A stretch of 57,835 nt of DNA from contig NZ_JAAGVZ010000020.1 of NCBI RefSeq assembly GCF_010882125.1, positions 1 through 57,835 of the forward strand, in the 5' to 3' direction. Shown one piece after another: positions 34,337 to 44,080 of the stretch; within the stretch, counting starts at the first letter, position 1, and each line of letters starts with the position of its first letter. The DNA comes from Peribacillus alkalitolerans (GTDB taxonomy: Bacteria; Bacillota; Bacilli; Bacillales; DSM-1321). The notes beneath the pieces are model-generated. The model was given only the letters and a program-made list of their open reading frames with translations. It had not been told where the DNA came from and did not search any database. A program made the translations under genes and the position numbers.

Positions 34337-36511
34337 ATGAAAAAAGTAATGTACGGGATATTTTTGCTTTTTATTATAGGAGGAATTGGCATCACTTACT
34401 TCTCAACTGAACCTAAAGTTTTAGCGACCTGGAACGGAACAGAAGAACAGATTGTTTTGCCAAATGGGGTTTTGAAGGTCCCATTTACCCAGGAAATATC
34501 CTCTCATTCAGTTAATCCAAAAAACTTTTATGTAGAAGATGAAGAAGGAAATAAATTGGATGTGTTTTTATCATTAAGTGATGATGGAGAAACTGTTTCG
34601 GTGTCACCACCAAAAGGAGGGTACGATGGCAAGAAAATTACCCTTTATATTAAAAAAGGCATAAAAACTGAGATGGGAAGAAGCATTTCCAAGGGGCACT
34701 CCTTTTCCTTTAGTGTCAAAGAGGAATTGCCAGTTATCGGAAATGAAACACGCTTAAAAAAATATTTCACAGCTATATTAGAAGATCAGAAGAAGTCTGA
34801 AGGATTTTTCAGCGATGCTGCTAAGCAGGAGAAATCAAGCTCATCTGAAGACTCTGTTGGCGATAAAGGATATTCAGAAACAAACGTCCAGGTACAAGGC
34901 ATAGATGAAGGAGATCATGTGAAAACAAATGGTACCAACATCTTTCAAATTGTAGAATCCTATATCAGAATCATTAAGGCAGTCCCTGCAAATTCTATGA
35001 AACAAGAATCCCTAATAACTTATGACTATACTTTTCACCCCGAGCAACTTTACGTGCATAATAATAAGCTTGTAGTAATTGGTCAAAGCTATCGTGAAGA
35101 AGTGATGAATAGAGAAGGAAGTTCAGAAAAGAAAATGATTCATCCAATGCGTGGGATCCAGACAACGAAAGTATTTGTCTATGATATTTCTAATCCAGCT
35201 AAGCCAACTGAAATTAGGGTACTAGAGACAGAAGGTAATTTTAATTCTTCCCGTAAAAAGGATGGGAAGTTATATGTGATAACTCAATATATGCCGGATC
35301 TTTGGTTAATGAGGGAAGATGATGGTCTTGAATTAAGGCCAATGATCTTTGATTCAAAAATGGATACTGAATTACATCCTGTTTCATATCGTTCAATTAA
35401 ATACATGCCCAATTCAAAAGAGGCTAGCTATTCCAACATTACGACACTTGATTTAGATGAAACTAATAAAAAATCCCTTGTATCAACTTTCCTTGGAAGT
35501 GGTTCTGATGTATATATGTCAGATGATCATTTATTTTTTGCAGTGAGGAATTATTCCAATCAGCAAAATAAAAGAGCAGAAATCGGTTGGTTTTACTCAC
35601 CTGATACAACGATATATAAATTTAGTATCAAAGGAATGAAAGTTACCTTTCAAGCATCAGCAGAAATTGAAGGGAATGTATTGAATCAATTTTCCATGGA
35701 TGAGCATAAAGGGTACTTCCGGGTAGCCACTACAGAAGGAAATACATGGGATGAAAAAAGTCCATCTACAAACCACTTATTTATCTTAGATGAAAATCTT
35801 CATCAGGTAGGTAATCTTAAAGATTTGGCAAGAGGGGAAAAAATCTATTCTGCACGTTTTATGGGAGACCGTGTTTATATTGTGACCTTTAAGGAAGTCG
35901 ATCCTCTCTTCGTCATAGATACAAGTAATCCAAAACAACCGAAAATTCTTGGTGAATTGAAAATTCCAGGCTTTAGTAATTATTTGCATCCCTATGATGA
36001 ACATTATTTGATAGGTTTTGGACATGATACAAAAATCTTGGCAGATAAAAATAATAACGTACAGGGACAGCCTAGAATCGTTACCAATGGTGTGAAAATC
36101 TCTTTATTTGATGTGAGTGATTTCTCTAACCCAAAGGAAAAGTTCTCTCAAGTTATTGGAGATCAAGGGTCCTATTCTCCACTTAACTATGATCATAAAG
36201 CGTTACTTTGGAATAAAAATAAAAATATGTTCGCATTTCCTGTGTCAGTTTATCGTGATGTGAAGGGGACAGAGTTTGAACAAAAATTTGAATTCCAAGG
36301 CGGTTATGTCTATAGTGTCGATCCTACGAATGGGTTTTTATTAAAAAACAAAATTACCCATCAAAAGGGAACTCCATTCTATGAGGATTGGGAAGACGTC
36401 ATCGATCGCTTTGTCTATATAGGAGATACCCTTTATTCCATTTCACCATATACCATTACTGCACATGATTTTACGACTTCCCAAAGATTAGGTACACTAG
36501 AAATTAAATAA
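34337..36511 (+). CDS. Exported beta-propeller domain protein
   Basis: A 724-residue protein with an N-terminal hydrophobic anchor (residues 4-20). An Ig-like SbsA-type domain (about 35-130) follows, then a linker rich in Ser/Glu/Lys. A long C-terminal domain of repeated strands belongs to the bacterial beta-propeller family PF09826 (ETNVQVQGIDEGDHVKTNG is its hallmark start; later VFVYDISNPAKP, LFVIDTSNPKQP, ISLFDVSDFSNP repeats mark the blades). It is outside the membrane; its ligand is unknown. Confidence 0.88.
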   Translation: MKKVMYGIFLLFIIGGIGITYFSTEPKVLATWNGTEEQIVLPNGVLKVPFTQEISSHSVNPKNFYVEDEEGNKLDVFLSLSDDGETVSVSPPKGGYDGKKITLYIKKGIKTEMGRSISKGHSFSFSVKEELPVIGNETRLKKYFTAILEDQKKSEGFFSDAAKQEKSSSSEDSVGDKGYSETNVQVQGIDEGDHVKTNGTNIFQIVESYIRIIKAVPANSMKQESLITYDYTFHPEQLYVHNNKLVVIGQSYREEVMNREGSSEKKMIHPMRGIQTTKVFVYDISNPAKPTEIRVLETEGNFNSSRKKDGKLYVITQYMPDLWLMREDDGLELRPMIFDSKMDTELHPVSYRSIKYMPNSKEASYSNITTLDLDETNKKSLVSTFLGSGSDVYMSDDHLFFAVRNYSNQQNKRAEIGWFYSPDTTIYKFSIKGMKVTFQASAEIEGNVLNQFSMDEHKGYFRVATTEGNTWDEKSPSTNHLFILDENLHQVGNLKDLARGEKIYSARFMGDRVYIVTFKEVDPLFVIDTSNPKQPKILGELKIPGFSNYLHPYDEHYLIGFGHDTKILADKNNNVQGQPRIVTNGVKISLFDVSDFSNPKEKFSQVIGDQGSYSPLNYDHKALLWNKNKNMFAFPVSVYRDVKGTEFEQKFEFQGGYVYSVDPTNGFLLKNKITHQKGTPFYEDWEDVIDRFVYIGDTLYSISPYTITAHDFTTSQRLGTLEIK

Positions 36512-36535
36512 TTTATTTTCATAAGGAGTTTCGTA

Positions 36536-37105
36536 ATGACAATCAGAAAAGCGAATATACAAGACAAGAAATATGCCGCAGAACTCATGTATTTAGCGAT
36601 GCATGATATAGCTGAGGCTTTGACTGGGGAAAATGAACAACTATTAGTCCAACAGGGGCTAGAAGAGCTGTACTTGTTAAAAGGAAATCGGCTAAGTCAT
36701 GAAAACTGTTTGGTGAAATGTGTGGACGACAAAGTAGTGGGTATTGTGATTTTATATCATGGAAGTCAAGCCCAGACCTTGGATCGCCCGATTCAGGTGA
36801 GGTTGTTTGCGAAATTGGGAAGTAATATTGAAATTGATTCGGAAGCGGATTTAGAAGATTTTTATATCGATACACTGAGTGTTTTTCCTGAACACGGTGG
36901 AAAAGGATATGGAACGGAACTCTTGAAACAGGCATTCTCTTTGGCATTAGAAAATCAGTATTCAACTATCTCATTGAATGCTGAAACAGAAAACAGCTCT
37001 GCCATCCGCTTATACAAAAGATTGGGTTTCAAAGAGAAAAAAGAAATTCGAATTAATAATTCAGATTATTATTACATGGTAAAAGAATTAGAAAAAACTG
37101 AGTGA
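36536..37105 (+). CDS. GNAT-family N-acetyltransferase
   Basis: A 189-residue acetyltransferase. The acetyl-CoA loop is seen in LSVFPEHGGKGYGTELLKQA (motif Q/R-x-x-G-x-G/A near residue 125), followed by LNAETENSSAIRLYKRLGF. The substrate is unknown. Its stop codon lies within the left copy of the target duplication of the element at 37115, so that insertion occurred in its terminator without harming it. RBS aaggag precedes the ATG. Confidence 0.88.
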   Translation: MTIRKANIQDKKYAAELMYLAMHDIAEALTGENEQLLVQQGLEELYLLKGNRLSHENCLVKCVDDKVVGIVILYHGSQAQTLDRPIQVRLFAKLGSNIEIDSEADLEDFYIDTLSVFPEHGGKGYGTELLKQAFSLALENQYSTISLNAETENSSAIRLYKRLGFKEKKEIRINNSDYYYMVKELEKTE

Positions 37106-37114
37106 ACCCAGTTT
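37095..37114 (+). terminator. Terminator hairpin, left copy of a 20-bp target duplication
   Basis: aaactg and cagttt form the stem of this 20-base unit, which recurs with two changes at 37341-37360. The right copy is followed by the T run. The stop codon of the acetyltransferase is inside the left copy. Confidence 0.7.
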
Positions 37115-37340
37115 CAGATTGTCGACAAAAGGTATCGAGAGTACGCTCTCTCGATACCTTTTGTCATTTTTGATATGTATGGTAGGCGAAAAGGTTGATT
37201 TCCGCTCCAGGCGCTTGCTTTCCGGGGGGCGTTCGCCCTTCGCTGCAATCAACTTCTCTAGTTCTTAGTTAACTTCTTTCATTGTAAAAGAAAAAAGACT
37301 GTAAGCAAATTCGAAATTCTTCGAGCTTGTCTACAGTCTG
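37115..37340 (-). mobile_element. Transposase-free IS1182 derivative (MITE-like), 226 bp
   Basis: It is the inverted, shortened form of the element at 11241-11993: end cagattgtcgac, the hairpin with arms 37126-37141 and 37148-37163, a short bcr core (37193-37253), the conserved stretch ttctctagttcttagttaac, and the other hairpin ending in ctacagtctg. No transposase sequence remains. It is flanked by a 20-bp direct repeat that is a terminator stem. Confidence 0.75.
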
Positions 37341-37364
37341 AAACTGAGTGAACTCATTTTTTTT
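37341..37364 (+). terminator. Right copy of the duplicated terminator
   Basis: This 20-base copy differs from 37095-37114 at two positions and runs into eight T residues. Confidence 0.65.
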
Positions 37365-37470
37365 GTTAATAAGGTTTGATAGTCATAGGATAAATGGCTG
37401 AAAATTGCTTGACTATTATACTGATAAAATGTATGATTTGGAAGTTTTACTATTCTTTTCATGGAAAATG

Positions 37471-37518
37471 GTTGAACATAATTGTATGAGGTTCGTTTGA
37501 TATGAACATAATTTCAAA
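37471..37518 (+). promoter_or_regulatory. Two DeoR-like sites upstream of deoR
   Basis: TGAACATAATT occurs twice, at 37473-37483 and 37503-37513, 30 bp apart. The second site, tatgaacataatttcaaa, matches 14 of 18 positions of the B. subtilis DeoR operator as I recall it (ATTGAACAAAATTTCAAT). The spacing and the adjacent deoR gene suggest autoregulation. Confidence 0.5.
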
Positions 37519-37594
37519 AAACGGAAAAAATATTACAAATTTCACTGAATTTTTGTTAACATAGATGAAAACGGTTACGAAATGGAGTAATATG

Positions 37595-38536
37595 ATGCAG
37601 GAAAAATGGGACAAGGTCATCGAAGCAGCTAAATTATATTATTTACTTGATTATAACCAAAATGACATAGCTGGTATCTTGGGTGTTTCTAGGCCCACGG
37701 TTTCCAGGATGCTAAAAATGGCTAAAGAAGAAGGAATCGTTCAAATCACCATTCGCGATAATGGAACCAATTCAGAAGAACAGGCAAAAGCTATTCAAGA
37801 GAAATATGGTTTGAAAAAAGTGATTGTGACAACGATTCCTCAATATCAGGATTTAACCATTAAGTCACATCTTGGCCAAAGTGCTGCTGAATATTTAAAT
37901 AGTATTGTTAAAGACGGGGATATTATAGGTGTAACATGGGGAACGACCGTTTATCACACAGCTGTGGAATTAAAGCAAACTTCAGTAAAAGATGTTACAG
38001 TTGTGCAATTAAAGGGTGGAGTAAGCCATTCTGAAACCAACACGTATGCATCTGAAATACTTTATTTATTTGGTAAGGCGTTCAATACAACCCCTCTTAA
38101 TTTACCTCTACCAGCTATAGTGGACCATGTGGTCGTAAAACAAGCAGTCATGGCAGATAGACATATTGGAAGGACGATTCAAACTGGGAAAAATGCAAAT
38201 ATCGCATTATTTACTTGTGGTCCGATCAAGCATGATTCCCTATTATTTCAATTAGGATATTTCACAGATGAAGATTTAGAAATGATTGATAATAAGGCAG
38301 TAGGTGACATTTGTTCACGTTTTTTTGATGAAAATGGTCAAATTTGTAATCCTAGTTTGAATGAGAGAACATTGGGGATTGATTTAGTAGAATTAAAGCA
38401 GAAGGAATATTCAATCCTAATTGCAGGTGGAGCTCAGAAAGTCGAATCCATTAGCGCAGCCCTAAAAGGTAAATTCGCTAATGTGCTAATTACAGACCAA
38501 TTCACTGCTCAAATGTTATTAGAAATGAAATTATAG
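37595..38536 (+). CDS. deoR: Deoxyribonucleoside regulator DeoR (SorC family)
   Basis: A 313-residue repressor: N-terminal helix-turn-helix (YNQNDIAGILGVSRPTVSRMLKMAKEEGIV, residues about 18-48) and a C-terminal sugar-binding domain of the SorC type (GVTWGTTVYHTAVEL, ILIAGGAQKVESISAAL). In B. subtilis DeoR controls dra-nupC-pdp and is induced by deoxyribose 5-phosphate. Here it precedes deoC. I use ATG 37595, seven bases after ggag; it equals the known length. Confidence 0.9.
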   Translation: MQEKWDKVIEAAKLYYLLDYNQNDIAGILGVSRPTVSRMLKMAKEEGIVQITIRDNGTNSEEQAKAIQEKYGLKKVIVTTIPQYQDLTIKSHLGQSAAEYLNSIVKDGDIIGVTWGTTVYHTAVELKQTSVKDVTVVQLKGGVSHSETNTYASEILYLFGKAFNTTPLNLPLPAIVDHVVVKQAVMADRHIGRTIQTGKNANIALFTCGPIKHDSLLFQLGYFTDEDLEMIDNKAVGDICSRFFDENGQICNPSLNERTLGIDLVELKQKEYSILIAGGAQKVESISAALKGKFANVLITDQFTAQMLLEMKL

Positions 38537-38596
38537 TCATAGATACCCGCAATACATACTATCTTATGAAAATTTGTGGAAGCTCCTAAATACTTT

Positions 38597-38650
38597 GATT
38601 TACAAAATTTCAACAAACATATTTACATTTGTTCATAAGGTTGATATAGT
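38597..38650 (+). promoter_or_regulatory. deoC promoter and DeoR operator
   Basis: TTTACA (38622-38627) and TATAGT (38645-38650) are 17 bp apart. The site gatttacaaaatttcaac at 38597-38614 keeps the complete 3' half (caaaatttcaa) of the DeoR operator. Counted from the expected start point it lies at -60 to -43, the place I recall for the B. subtilis operator. Confidence 0.65.
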
Positions 38651-38772
38651 ATTGTTGTTTCAAAGAAAAGATGTAATTGATTCATATATATTTTTAGATC
38701 CTGCGCATGAAGAAATGTATTAGCGCAAACACTTTTATACATGAACTATTTCAAAAAGGGAAGTGGACTATA

Positions 38773-39447
38773 ATGGAAAAAACTATCGGACAAATGATTG
38801 ACCACACTTTGTTGAAACCAGAAGCGACAAAAGAACAAATCGTAAAACTATCAGAAGAAGCAAAAAAATATAAATTTGCATCAGTCTGTGTGAATCCTAC
38901 TTGGGTTAAAACTGCTGCTGAGGTGTTAAAAGATACTCCTGAAGTTAAAGTATGCACAGTAATCGGTTTCCCTCTTGGTGCCAACACTCCTGAGGTGAAA
39001 GCATTTGAAACGACAAATGCAATCGAAAACGGTGCTGACGAAGTTGATATGGTAATAAATATCGGAGCTCTTAAAGACAAAGACTATGAATTAGTTGAGC
39101 GCGATATTAAAGCGGTTGTTGATGCTGCAAAAGGTAAAGCACTTACTAAAGTAATTTTAGAAACTTGTTTATTAACAAAAGAAGAAATCGTAAAAGCGTC
39201 TGAGCTATCTGTTGCAGCTGGTGCAGACTTTGTTAAGACTTCTACAGGTTTCTCTACTGGCGGAGCAACTGTTGAAGATGTTGAACTTATGAGAAAGACT
39301 GTAGGAGAAAACGTTGGTGTCAAAGCTTCTGGTGGAGTAAGAAGCCTTGAAGATGCACAAAATGTAGTCAAAGCTGGTGCGAATCGTATTGGAGCAAGCT
39401 CTGGTGTTTCAATCATGGAAGGTTTGACTTCTGATTCTTCTTATTAA
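38773..39447 (+). CDS. deoC: Deoxyribose-phosphate aldolase
   Basis: A 224-residue class I aldolase splitting deoxyribose 5-phosphate into acetaldehyde and glyceraldehyde 3-phosphate. The Schiff-base Lys is in [15 protein letters not shown] near residue 152, with a second Lys in [12 protein letters not shown] 38773 gives the usual length; the frame upstream has no conserved sequence. It is the first gene of the salvage block but is followed by a terminator. Confidence 0.95.
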   Translation: MEKTIGQMIDHTLLKPEATKEQIVKLSEEAKKYKFASVCVNPTWVKTAAEVLKDTPEVKVCTVIGFPLGANTPEVKAFETTNAIENGADEVDMVINIGALKDKDYELVERDIKAVVDAAKGKALTKVILETCLLTKEEIVKASELSVAAGADFVKTSTGFSTGGATVEDVELMRKTVGENVGVKASGGVRSLEDAQNVVKAGANRIGASSGVSIMEGLTSDSSY

Positions 39448-39453
39448 TAACCC

Positions 39454-39488
39454 AAAAGGAATGGCCGATTTTTTCGGCCGTCCTTTTA
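39454..39488 (+). terminator. Intrinsic terminator of deoC
   Basis: aaaggaatggccga pairs with tcggccgtccttt around a T-rich loop, then a T-rich tail. Confidence 0.88.
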
Positions 39489-39568
39489 TTAATTAAATAA
39501 GGGCAAAGGATTCATTCTCGATATTTTGTAGGCCCTGACATTTTATAAAATTTTTCTAAAGGTGGTAA

Positions 39569-39970
<402 letters not shown>

Positions 39971-40036
39971 GTCAAACAGCTTATTTTTCCTAGAGATCAA
40001 CTTCATTGGTAAATCTTACAACTTAGGAGAGTTTAT

Positions 40037-41218
40037 ATGAAATATTTAATTGCTTTATTAGGACTAGCAGTAGTTATTGGTCTTGCTTTCATTGCAAGTA
40101 ATAATAAGAAAAAGATAAAATATCGTCCAGTCATTATCATGGTTATCATTCAAATATTACTTGCGTTTCTATTATTGAACACTAAATTTGGTCTTATTTT
40201 AGTTAAAGGAATAGCTGCTGTATTCGAGAAGTTACTGGAATATGCTGCCGAAGGTGTAAACTTTGTATTTGGTGGCTTGACTAATGAAGGGGCATTTCCG
40301 TTTTTCTTAAATGTTTTGCTCCCAATCGTATTCATTTCAGTATTAATTGGTATCCTTCAACACTTTAAGATCTTGCCTTTCATTATGAAGGGAATTGGTT
40401 TGCTGTTAAGTAAAGTAAATGGTATGGGGAAATTGGAATCATACAATGCCGTTGCTTCTGCGATGGTTGGCCAATCAGAGGTATTTATTACAGTTAAAAA
40501 ACAATTGGATGCACTTCCTCCTCACCGTTTATATACGCTTTGTGCTTCTGCAATGTCTACAGTATCCATGTCAATCGTTGGCGCTTATATGACAATGCTT
40601 GAACCTAAATATGTTGTAACTGCTATAGTGCTAAACCTATTTGGCGGATTTATCATTGCGTCTGTGATTAATCCATATGAAGTAGATGAAAAAGAAGATA
40701 TTCTTATGGTTGCGGATGAAGAAAAACAAACCTTCTTTGAAATGATCGGAGAATATATTCTTGATGGATTCAAGGTTGCTGTTATTGTTGCCGCTATGTT
40801 AATTGGTTTTGTAGCGTTAATAGCTGCGATAAACAATGTATTTGAATTGGCAATCGGAATCTCATTCCAACAAATTTTAGGTTACATTTTTGCACCGGTT
40901 GCATTTATCATGGGTATTCCAATGTCAGAATCAGTTGCTGCAGGTGGAATCATGGCAACAAAACTTGTTACAAATGAATTCGTAGCGATGATGAGCTTAG
41001 CAGAAGTCTCAAAATCATTTACTCCAAGAACACTTGGAATTATCTCAGTATTCCTTGTTTCATTTGCGAACTTCTCTTCAATTGGAATTCTCGCTGGTGC
41101 AGTTAAAGGTCTAAGCGAGAAACAAGGTAATGTTGTTGCTCGTTTCGGATTAAAACTGTTATTCGGGGCAACACTTGTTAGTGTATTGTCCGGTATTATT
41201 GTAAGTATTGTATTGTAA
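40037..41218 (+). CDS. nupC: Concentrative nucleoside transporter NupC
   Basis: A 393-residue CNT-family symporter with several membrane helices and the family motifs [22 protein letters not shown] and [17 protein letters not shown]. In B. subtilis nupC belongs to the DeoR operon dra-nupC-pdp. Here cdd separates it from deoC and no phosphorylase gene follows. RBS taggagag precedes the ATG. Confidence 0.93.
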   Translation: MKYLIALLGLAVVIGLAFIASNNKKKIKYRPVIIMVIIQILLAFLLLNTKFGLILVKGIAAVFEKLLEYAAEGVNFVFGGLTNEGAFPFFLNVLLPIVFISVLIGILQHFKILPFIMKGIGLLLSKVNGMGKLESYNAVASAMVGQSEVFITVKKQLDALPPHRLYTLCASAMSTVSMSIVGAYMTMLEPKYVVTAIVLNLFGGFIIASVINPYEVDEKEDILMVADEEKQTFFEMIGEYILDGFKVAVIVAAMLIGFVALIAAINNVFELAIGISFQQILGYIFAPVAFIMGIPMSESVAAGGIMATKLVTNEFVAMMSLAEVSKSFTPRTLGIISVFLVSFANFSSIGILAGAVKGLSEKQGNVVARFGLKLLFGATLVSVLSGIIVSIVL

Positions 41219-41219
41219 T

Positions 41220-41260
41220 TAAAAGAAAAGCATTTCCTTTTATGGGAACTGCTTTTCTTG
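41220..41260 (+). terminator. Intrinsic terminator of nupC
   Basis: aaaagaaaagca pairs with tgcttttctt with an inner tttcc/gggaa extension, followed by T-rich sequence. It lies just upstream of the ribosome site of the next gene. Confidence 0.7.
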
Positions 41261-41310
41261 TTTTAAAGGAGGCTATGCGTGTTGCCACTTTTAGTTGGCA
41301 CACTTACATC

Positions 41311-41946
41311 ATGGGATATATCGGATTATTTTTATCTGGAGCAACTTTGTTTTTAAACGCATTAGTCATGGCTGGTAAAGCGAATGCTAAAAGCGTCAGC
41401 TATTTTAACTTATTTGTTGGAACACTTCAAATCATTATCCCGTTTTATCTAGTTCTTGTATCTGAACAAACATCATGGGATTTGTATAATAATGCTGGGA
41501 CCTTCTTATTTGGATTAACGTACCTTTACGTAGGTTTTACAATGATGCGGGATCTTGACGGTACAGGTTTAGGATATTTTTCATTATGGGTCAGCATAAT
41601 CGCTCTATTTTACACTACGGTTACAGTCTTGCACTTCCAAGATTATGTAATGGCATCACACTGGTTTATGTGGGCATTTCTTTGGTTCCTGTTCTACTTA
41701 TCTAATACACTTGGAAAGAACATAAACACATACATTGGAAAAGTTGCTTTCGTTCAATCTTGGGTAACCCTGACAATCCCATCCCTGTTATACTTCGTTG
41801 GGCTTTGGACAGTCGATAGTGTTCAACTCTTGTTTTTAATTATCAGTTTTGTATCGATGGTATATTTCGTGGTTGCAGGTTTACCTTTTGTAAAAGCAAA
41901 AAGGAAATCAACTCAAAAGAGCATGGAGCCACAAGGAGCAAATTAA
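41311..41946 (+). CDS. AmiS/UreI-family channel or transporter
   Basis: A protein of about 211 residues with six to seven membrane helices. It carries family patterns LFLNALVMAGKANAKSVSYFNLFVG, FLFGLTYLYVGF, LDGTGLGYFSLWVSIIAL and VQSWVTLTIPSL. Relatives conduct urea or short amides. The start is uncertain: ATG 41311 begins where family members begin (MGYIGLF) but lacks a clear ribosome site, while ATG 41275 has ggagg only two bases ahead. No urease or amidase gene is nearby. Confidence 0.8.
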   Translation: MGYIGLFLSGATLFLNALVMAGKANAKSVSYFNLFVGTLQIIIPFYLVLVSEQTSWDLYNNAGTFLFGLTYLYVGFTMMRDLDGTGLGYFSLWVSIIALFYTTVTVLHFQDYVMASHWFMWAFLWFLFYLSNTLGKNINTYIGKVAFVQSWVTLTIPSLLYFVGLWTVDSVQLLFLIISFVSMVYFVVAGLPFVKAKRKSTQKSMEPQGAN

Positions 41947-41980
41947 AGTGAAAATGGTATCGAATCTACCGTAAAGGAAG

Positions 41981-42032
41981 GGACCGCTTCTCAAAAGTTT
42001 GGAACACTGGACTTTTGAGGGGGGTCTTTTTT
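41981..42032 (+). terminator. Intrinsic terminator of the AmiS/UreI-like gene
   Basis: ggaccgcttctcaaaagt pairs with acttttgaggggggtc around ttggaacactgg, then a T run. Confidence 0.85.
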
Positions 42033-42045
42033 GGTTCTTAATTTT

Positions 42046-42116
42046 AGGAGGCTCCCGAATAACCCGCAAAAAGAGAGAGCCTCTCGCTACAATCAATAGG
42101 CTAGTTTAACAGTGCC
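42046..42116 (-). repeat. Eroded bcr-type remnant
   Basis: Pieces such as aggaggctcccgaataacccgc, gagcctctcgctacaatcaa and tagtttaacagtgcc resemble parts of the bcr core and its flanks. The order is kept but much is lost. Confidence 0.35.
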
Positions 42117-42120
42117 TTAT

Positions 42121-42168
42121 AAAAAAATCGCTTAGCTATAAAGATAAATATTTGAAACTACCGATTTT
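42121..42168 (-). terminator. Minus-strand terminator of the LysM gene
   Basis: On the minus strand aaaatcggtag...ctaagcgatttttt forms a stem with a long loop and a T run, just past the LysM stop. Confidence 0.5.
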
Positions 42169-42178
42169 CTGCTTATCC

Positions 42179-42967
42179 CTATTTAGCTTTCATAGTCCTT
42201 AAAGTATTTACAAGTACAGGGCTGATCCCTTCGGATTCTTCATTATTGGTGAAGTGGAGTGTGAATCTCATTAGCTTTCCATCAATTGTTTTAACTACGA
42301 TGTTTTGGGACAATTTCATGTTAGAAGCATGTAAATAAAAATGAGAGTTTTTATAAAAAGGATGTACAAATGGGTCATTGATTTCAATCGCTTTACCGAT
42401 TGGTTTTAAATACTCGATGGAGTTTAGTTTGATTTTTAAAAGATCAGTATTTGGGGCTAATATTTCAATGCGAACAAAACTACTGCCGTCTTTTTTATGT
42501 TGCAGGATAAATCTTCTTGGTTCCTCTGCCACGAGTTCAAAGTCTTTTGGAAGTTTTGCTTGTAACGTTACTTTGTCAGGGTTATAGGATGTGATGGGAG
42601 ATGATGTGGAATTTACATAAAGCTTTTGATTCGGAAAAATTTTTGTCGTTTTTAATTGATTTAATTTTTTTAGTTCCTCAACAGTCATACCATATGTTTT
42701 TGCTATTTTATAAAGCGTATCGCCTTTTTTGACGATGACAGTTTTGGCAATGATGAGCGTTCGTCCAACTGGAATGATATTTGATGTTATTCGATTGATT
42801 TCCTTTAATGCTTCTACTGTCGTTCCATGCTTTTTAGCGATGCTGTAGAGGGTATCACCTTTTCTTATCATATATGTCGTTTGTTTCGCTTCGGCTACTG
42901 TTGAAAAACCTAGGATAGATGCTAAAGATAAGGATAGGACTGCCATATGGATCTTAGTTTTTTTCAT
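42179..42967 (-). CDS. Exported LysM-domain protein
   Basis: A 262-residue protein with a signal peptide (about residues 1-27) and two LysM modules (about 30-74 and 77-119; both contain KKGDTLY/RKGDTLYSIAKKHGTTVEELK-type sequence). A C-terminal domain of about 135 residues is of unknown type. LysM binds peptidoglycan glycan, so it should sit in the wall. RBS aaaggagc precedes the ATG. It lies beside an L,D-transpeptidase gene on the same strand. Confidence 0.85.
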   Translation of the reverse strand: MKKTKIHMAVLSLSLASILGFSTVAEAKQTTYMIRKGDTLYSIAKKHGTTVEALKEINRITSNIIPVGRTLIIAKTVIVKKGDTLYKIAKTYGMTVEELKKLNQLKTTKIFPNQKLYVNSTSSPITSYNPDKVTLQAKLPKDFELVAEEPRRFILQHKKDGSSFVRIEILAPNTDLLKIKLNSIEYLKPIGKAIEINDPFVHPFYKNSHFYLHASNMKLSQNIVVKTIDGKLMRFTLHFTNNEESEGISPVLVNTLRTMKAK

Positions 42968-43110
42968 CTTTTTCGCTCCTTTAGTATTGATTCAATTGGG
43001 TAGACGTAAAAACCTTCCGATTGTTACTTGTCCGACAAAAATGTTGCTATTGTACTTTTAGGAAAAGATATTGATAAGTTCACTAGCTAAAATACTGGTT
43101 GTTACCTTCT

Positions 43111-43148
43111 AAAAAAATACACCATGTGTGCACTTGCAGACATGGTGT
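43111..43148 (-). terminator. Minus-strand terminator of the L,D-transpeptidase gene
   Basis: acaccatgt pairs with acatggtgt, and the minus strand ends in seven T residues. Confidence 0.85.
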
Positions 43149-43153
43149 GAAAA

Positions 43154-43924
43154 CTACTTGTTGTATAAAGCTTTCTGAGTAGCAGGACCTACAATTCCGT
43201 CTACCTGCAAAGAATTTGCCTTTTGGAATTGTTTGACGGCATTCAATGTACCCTTTCCGAATATTCCGTCCACTCCATTGGTGTTATATCCGAGTTCTGT
43301 AAGTCGTTTTTGCATGACTTTCACAGCGTTTCCTTTGCTACCTATTTTTAATGTAACGGAGGGAGAGCTCGGAGCAGAGACAACTGGAATCGATGTACCG
43401 CCATTAACTTTATAGCCATTAGAAGCTGCTATCGCATAAAAGCTATTTTTTGATGTGGTAATAATGACAGGCGTATTAGTTTGAATGCGATTAAACAACC
43501 AATCAATGTCCTCGTTAAACATCCGGATGCAGCCTGCACTAACATATTTTCCTATAACATCAGGATTGTTATTCCCATGGATGGCATATGTTGTTCCCCA
43601 TGTACCCCTAGCATTGATCCCAAGCCATCTTTTCCCTAAGGGGTTCCTAGGATCTCCTCCAGGTATTTTTTCTTTATAGTAGGGTCGATTCTTTATTTTA
43701 TTTACAATTATAAACCGCCCTTCTGGAGTATAAGATGGTTTTCTTCCCGTTGCTACTTTAAATGTTTTACTAAGCTTCCCATTTTCGTAATAAGCAAGCA
43801 AATTAGTTTGCTTATTTATGATGATCAGCTGTTTAACAGGGTTTGTTGCTGCTTTGGTAAACGATGCTGGTAATCCCCAAGCCAGGCAGATAAATAGAAA
43901 GGTTATCAGCCATTTTTTTAACAC
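43154..43924 (-). CDS. L,D-transpeptidase with C-terminal peptidoglycan-binding domain
   Basis: A 256-residue exported enzyme: signal peptide (about 1-26), YkuD catalytic domain with HGNN and the nucleophile Cys in SAGCIRMF, a short linker, and a PG_binding_1 domain (GSKGNAVKVMQKRLTELGY...GIFGKGTLNAVKQFQ). The start is GTG 43924, eight bases after ggaggg. It is a paralogue of yqjB (10700), sharing GGDPRNPLG and ARGT, with the binding domain added. Confidence 0.9.
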   Translation of the reverse strand: MLKKWLITFLFICLAWGLPASFTKAATNPVKQLIIINKQTNLLAYYENGKLSKTFKVATGRKPSYTPEGRFIIVNKIKNRPYYKEKIPGGDPRNPLGKRWLGINARGTWGTTYAIHGNNNPDVIGKYVSAGCIRMFNEDIDWLFNRIQTNTPVIITTSKNSFYAIAASNGYKVNGGTSIPVVSAPSSPSVTLKIGSKGNAVKVMQKRLTELGYNTNGVDGIFGKGTLNAVKQFQKANSLQVDGIVGPATQKALYNK

Positions 43925-44080
43925 ATCCTGTCCCTCCAATATAAGTGACGTGGTGAAGAAATTCAGCCCAGTGACTTATTAATTTTGTTGTCTTTTTTAC
44001 TCTATGAAGAATGAAAAGAAAAATTTACAATAATATTACAGAATGTTACAAAATTGATTCGTATTCCCTACAATATCTAG

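Noticed and set aside
41242-41310. Longer start for the AmiS/UreI-like protein at ATG 41242
   Set aside because: That start lies within the nupC terminator and has no ribosome site.
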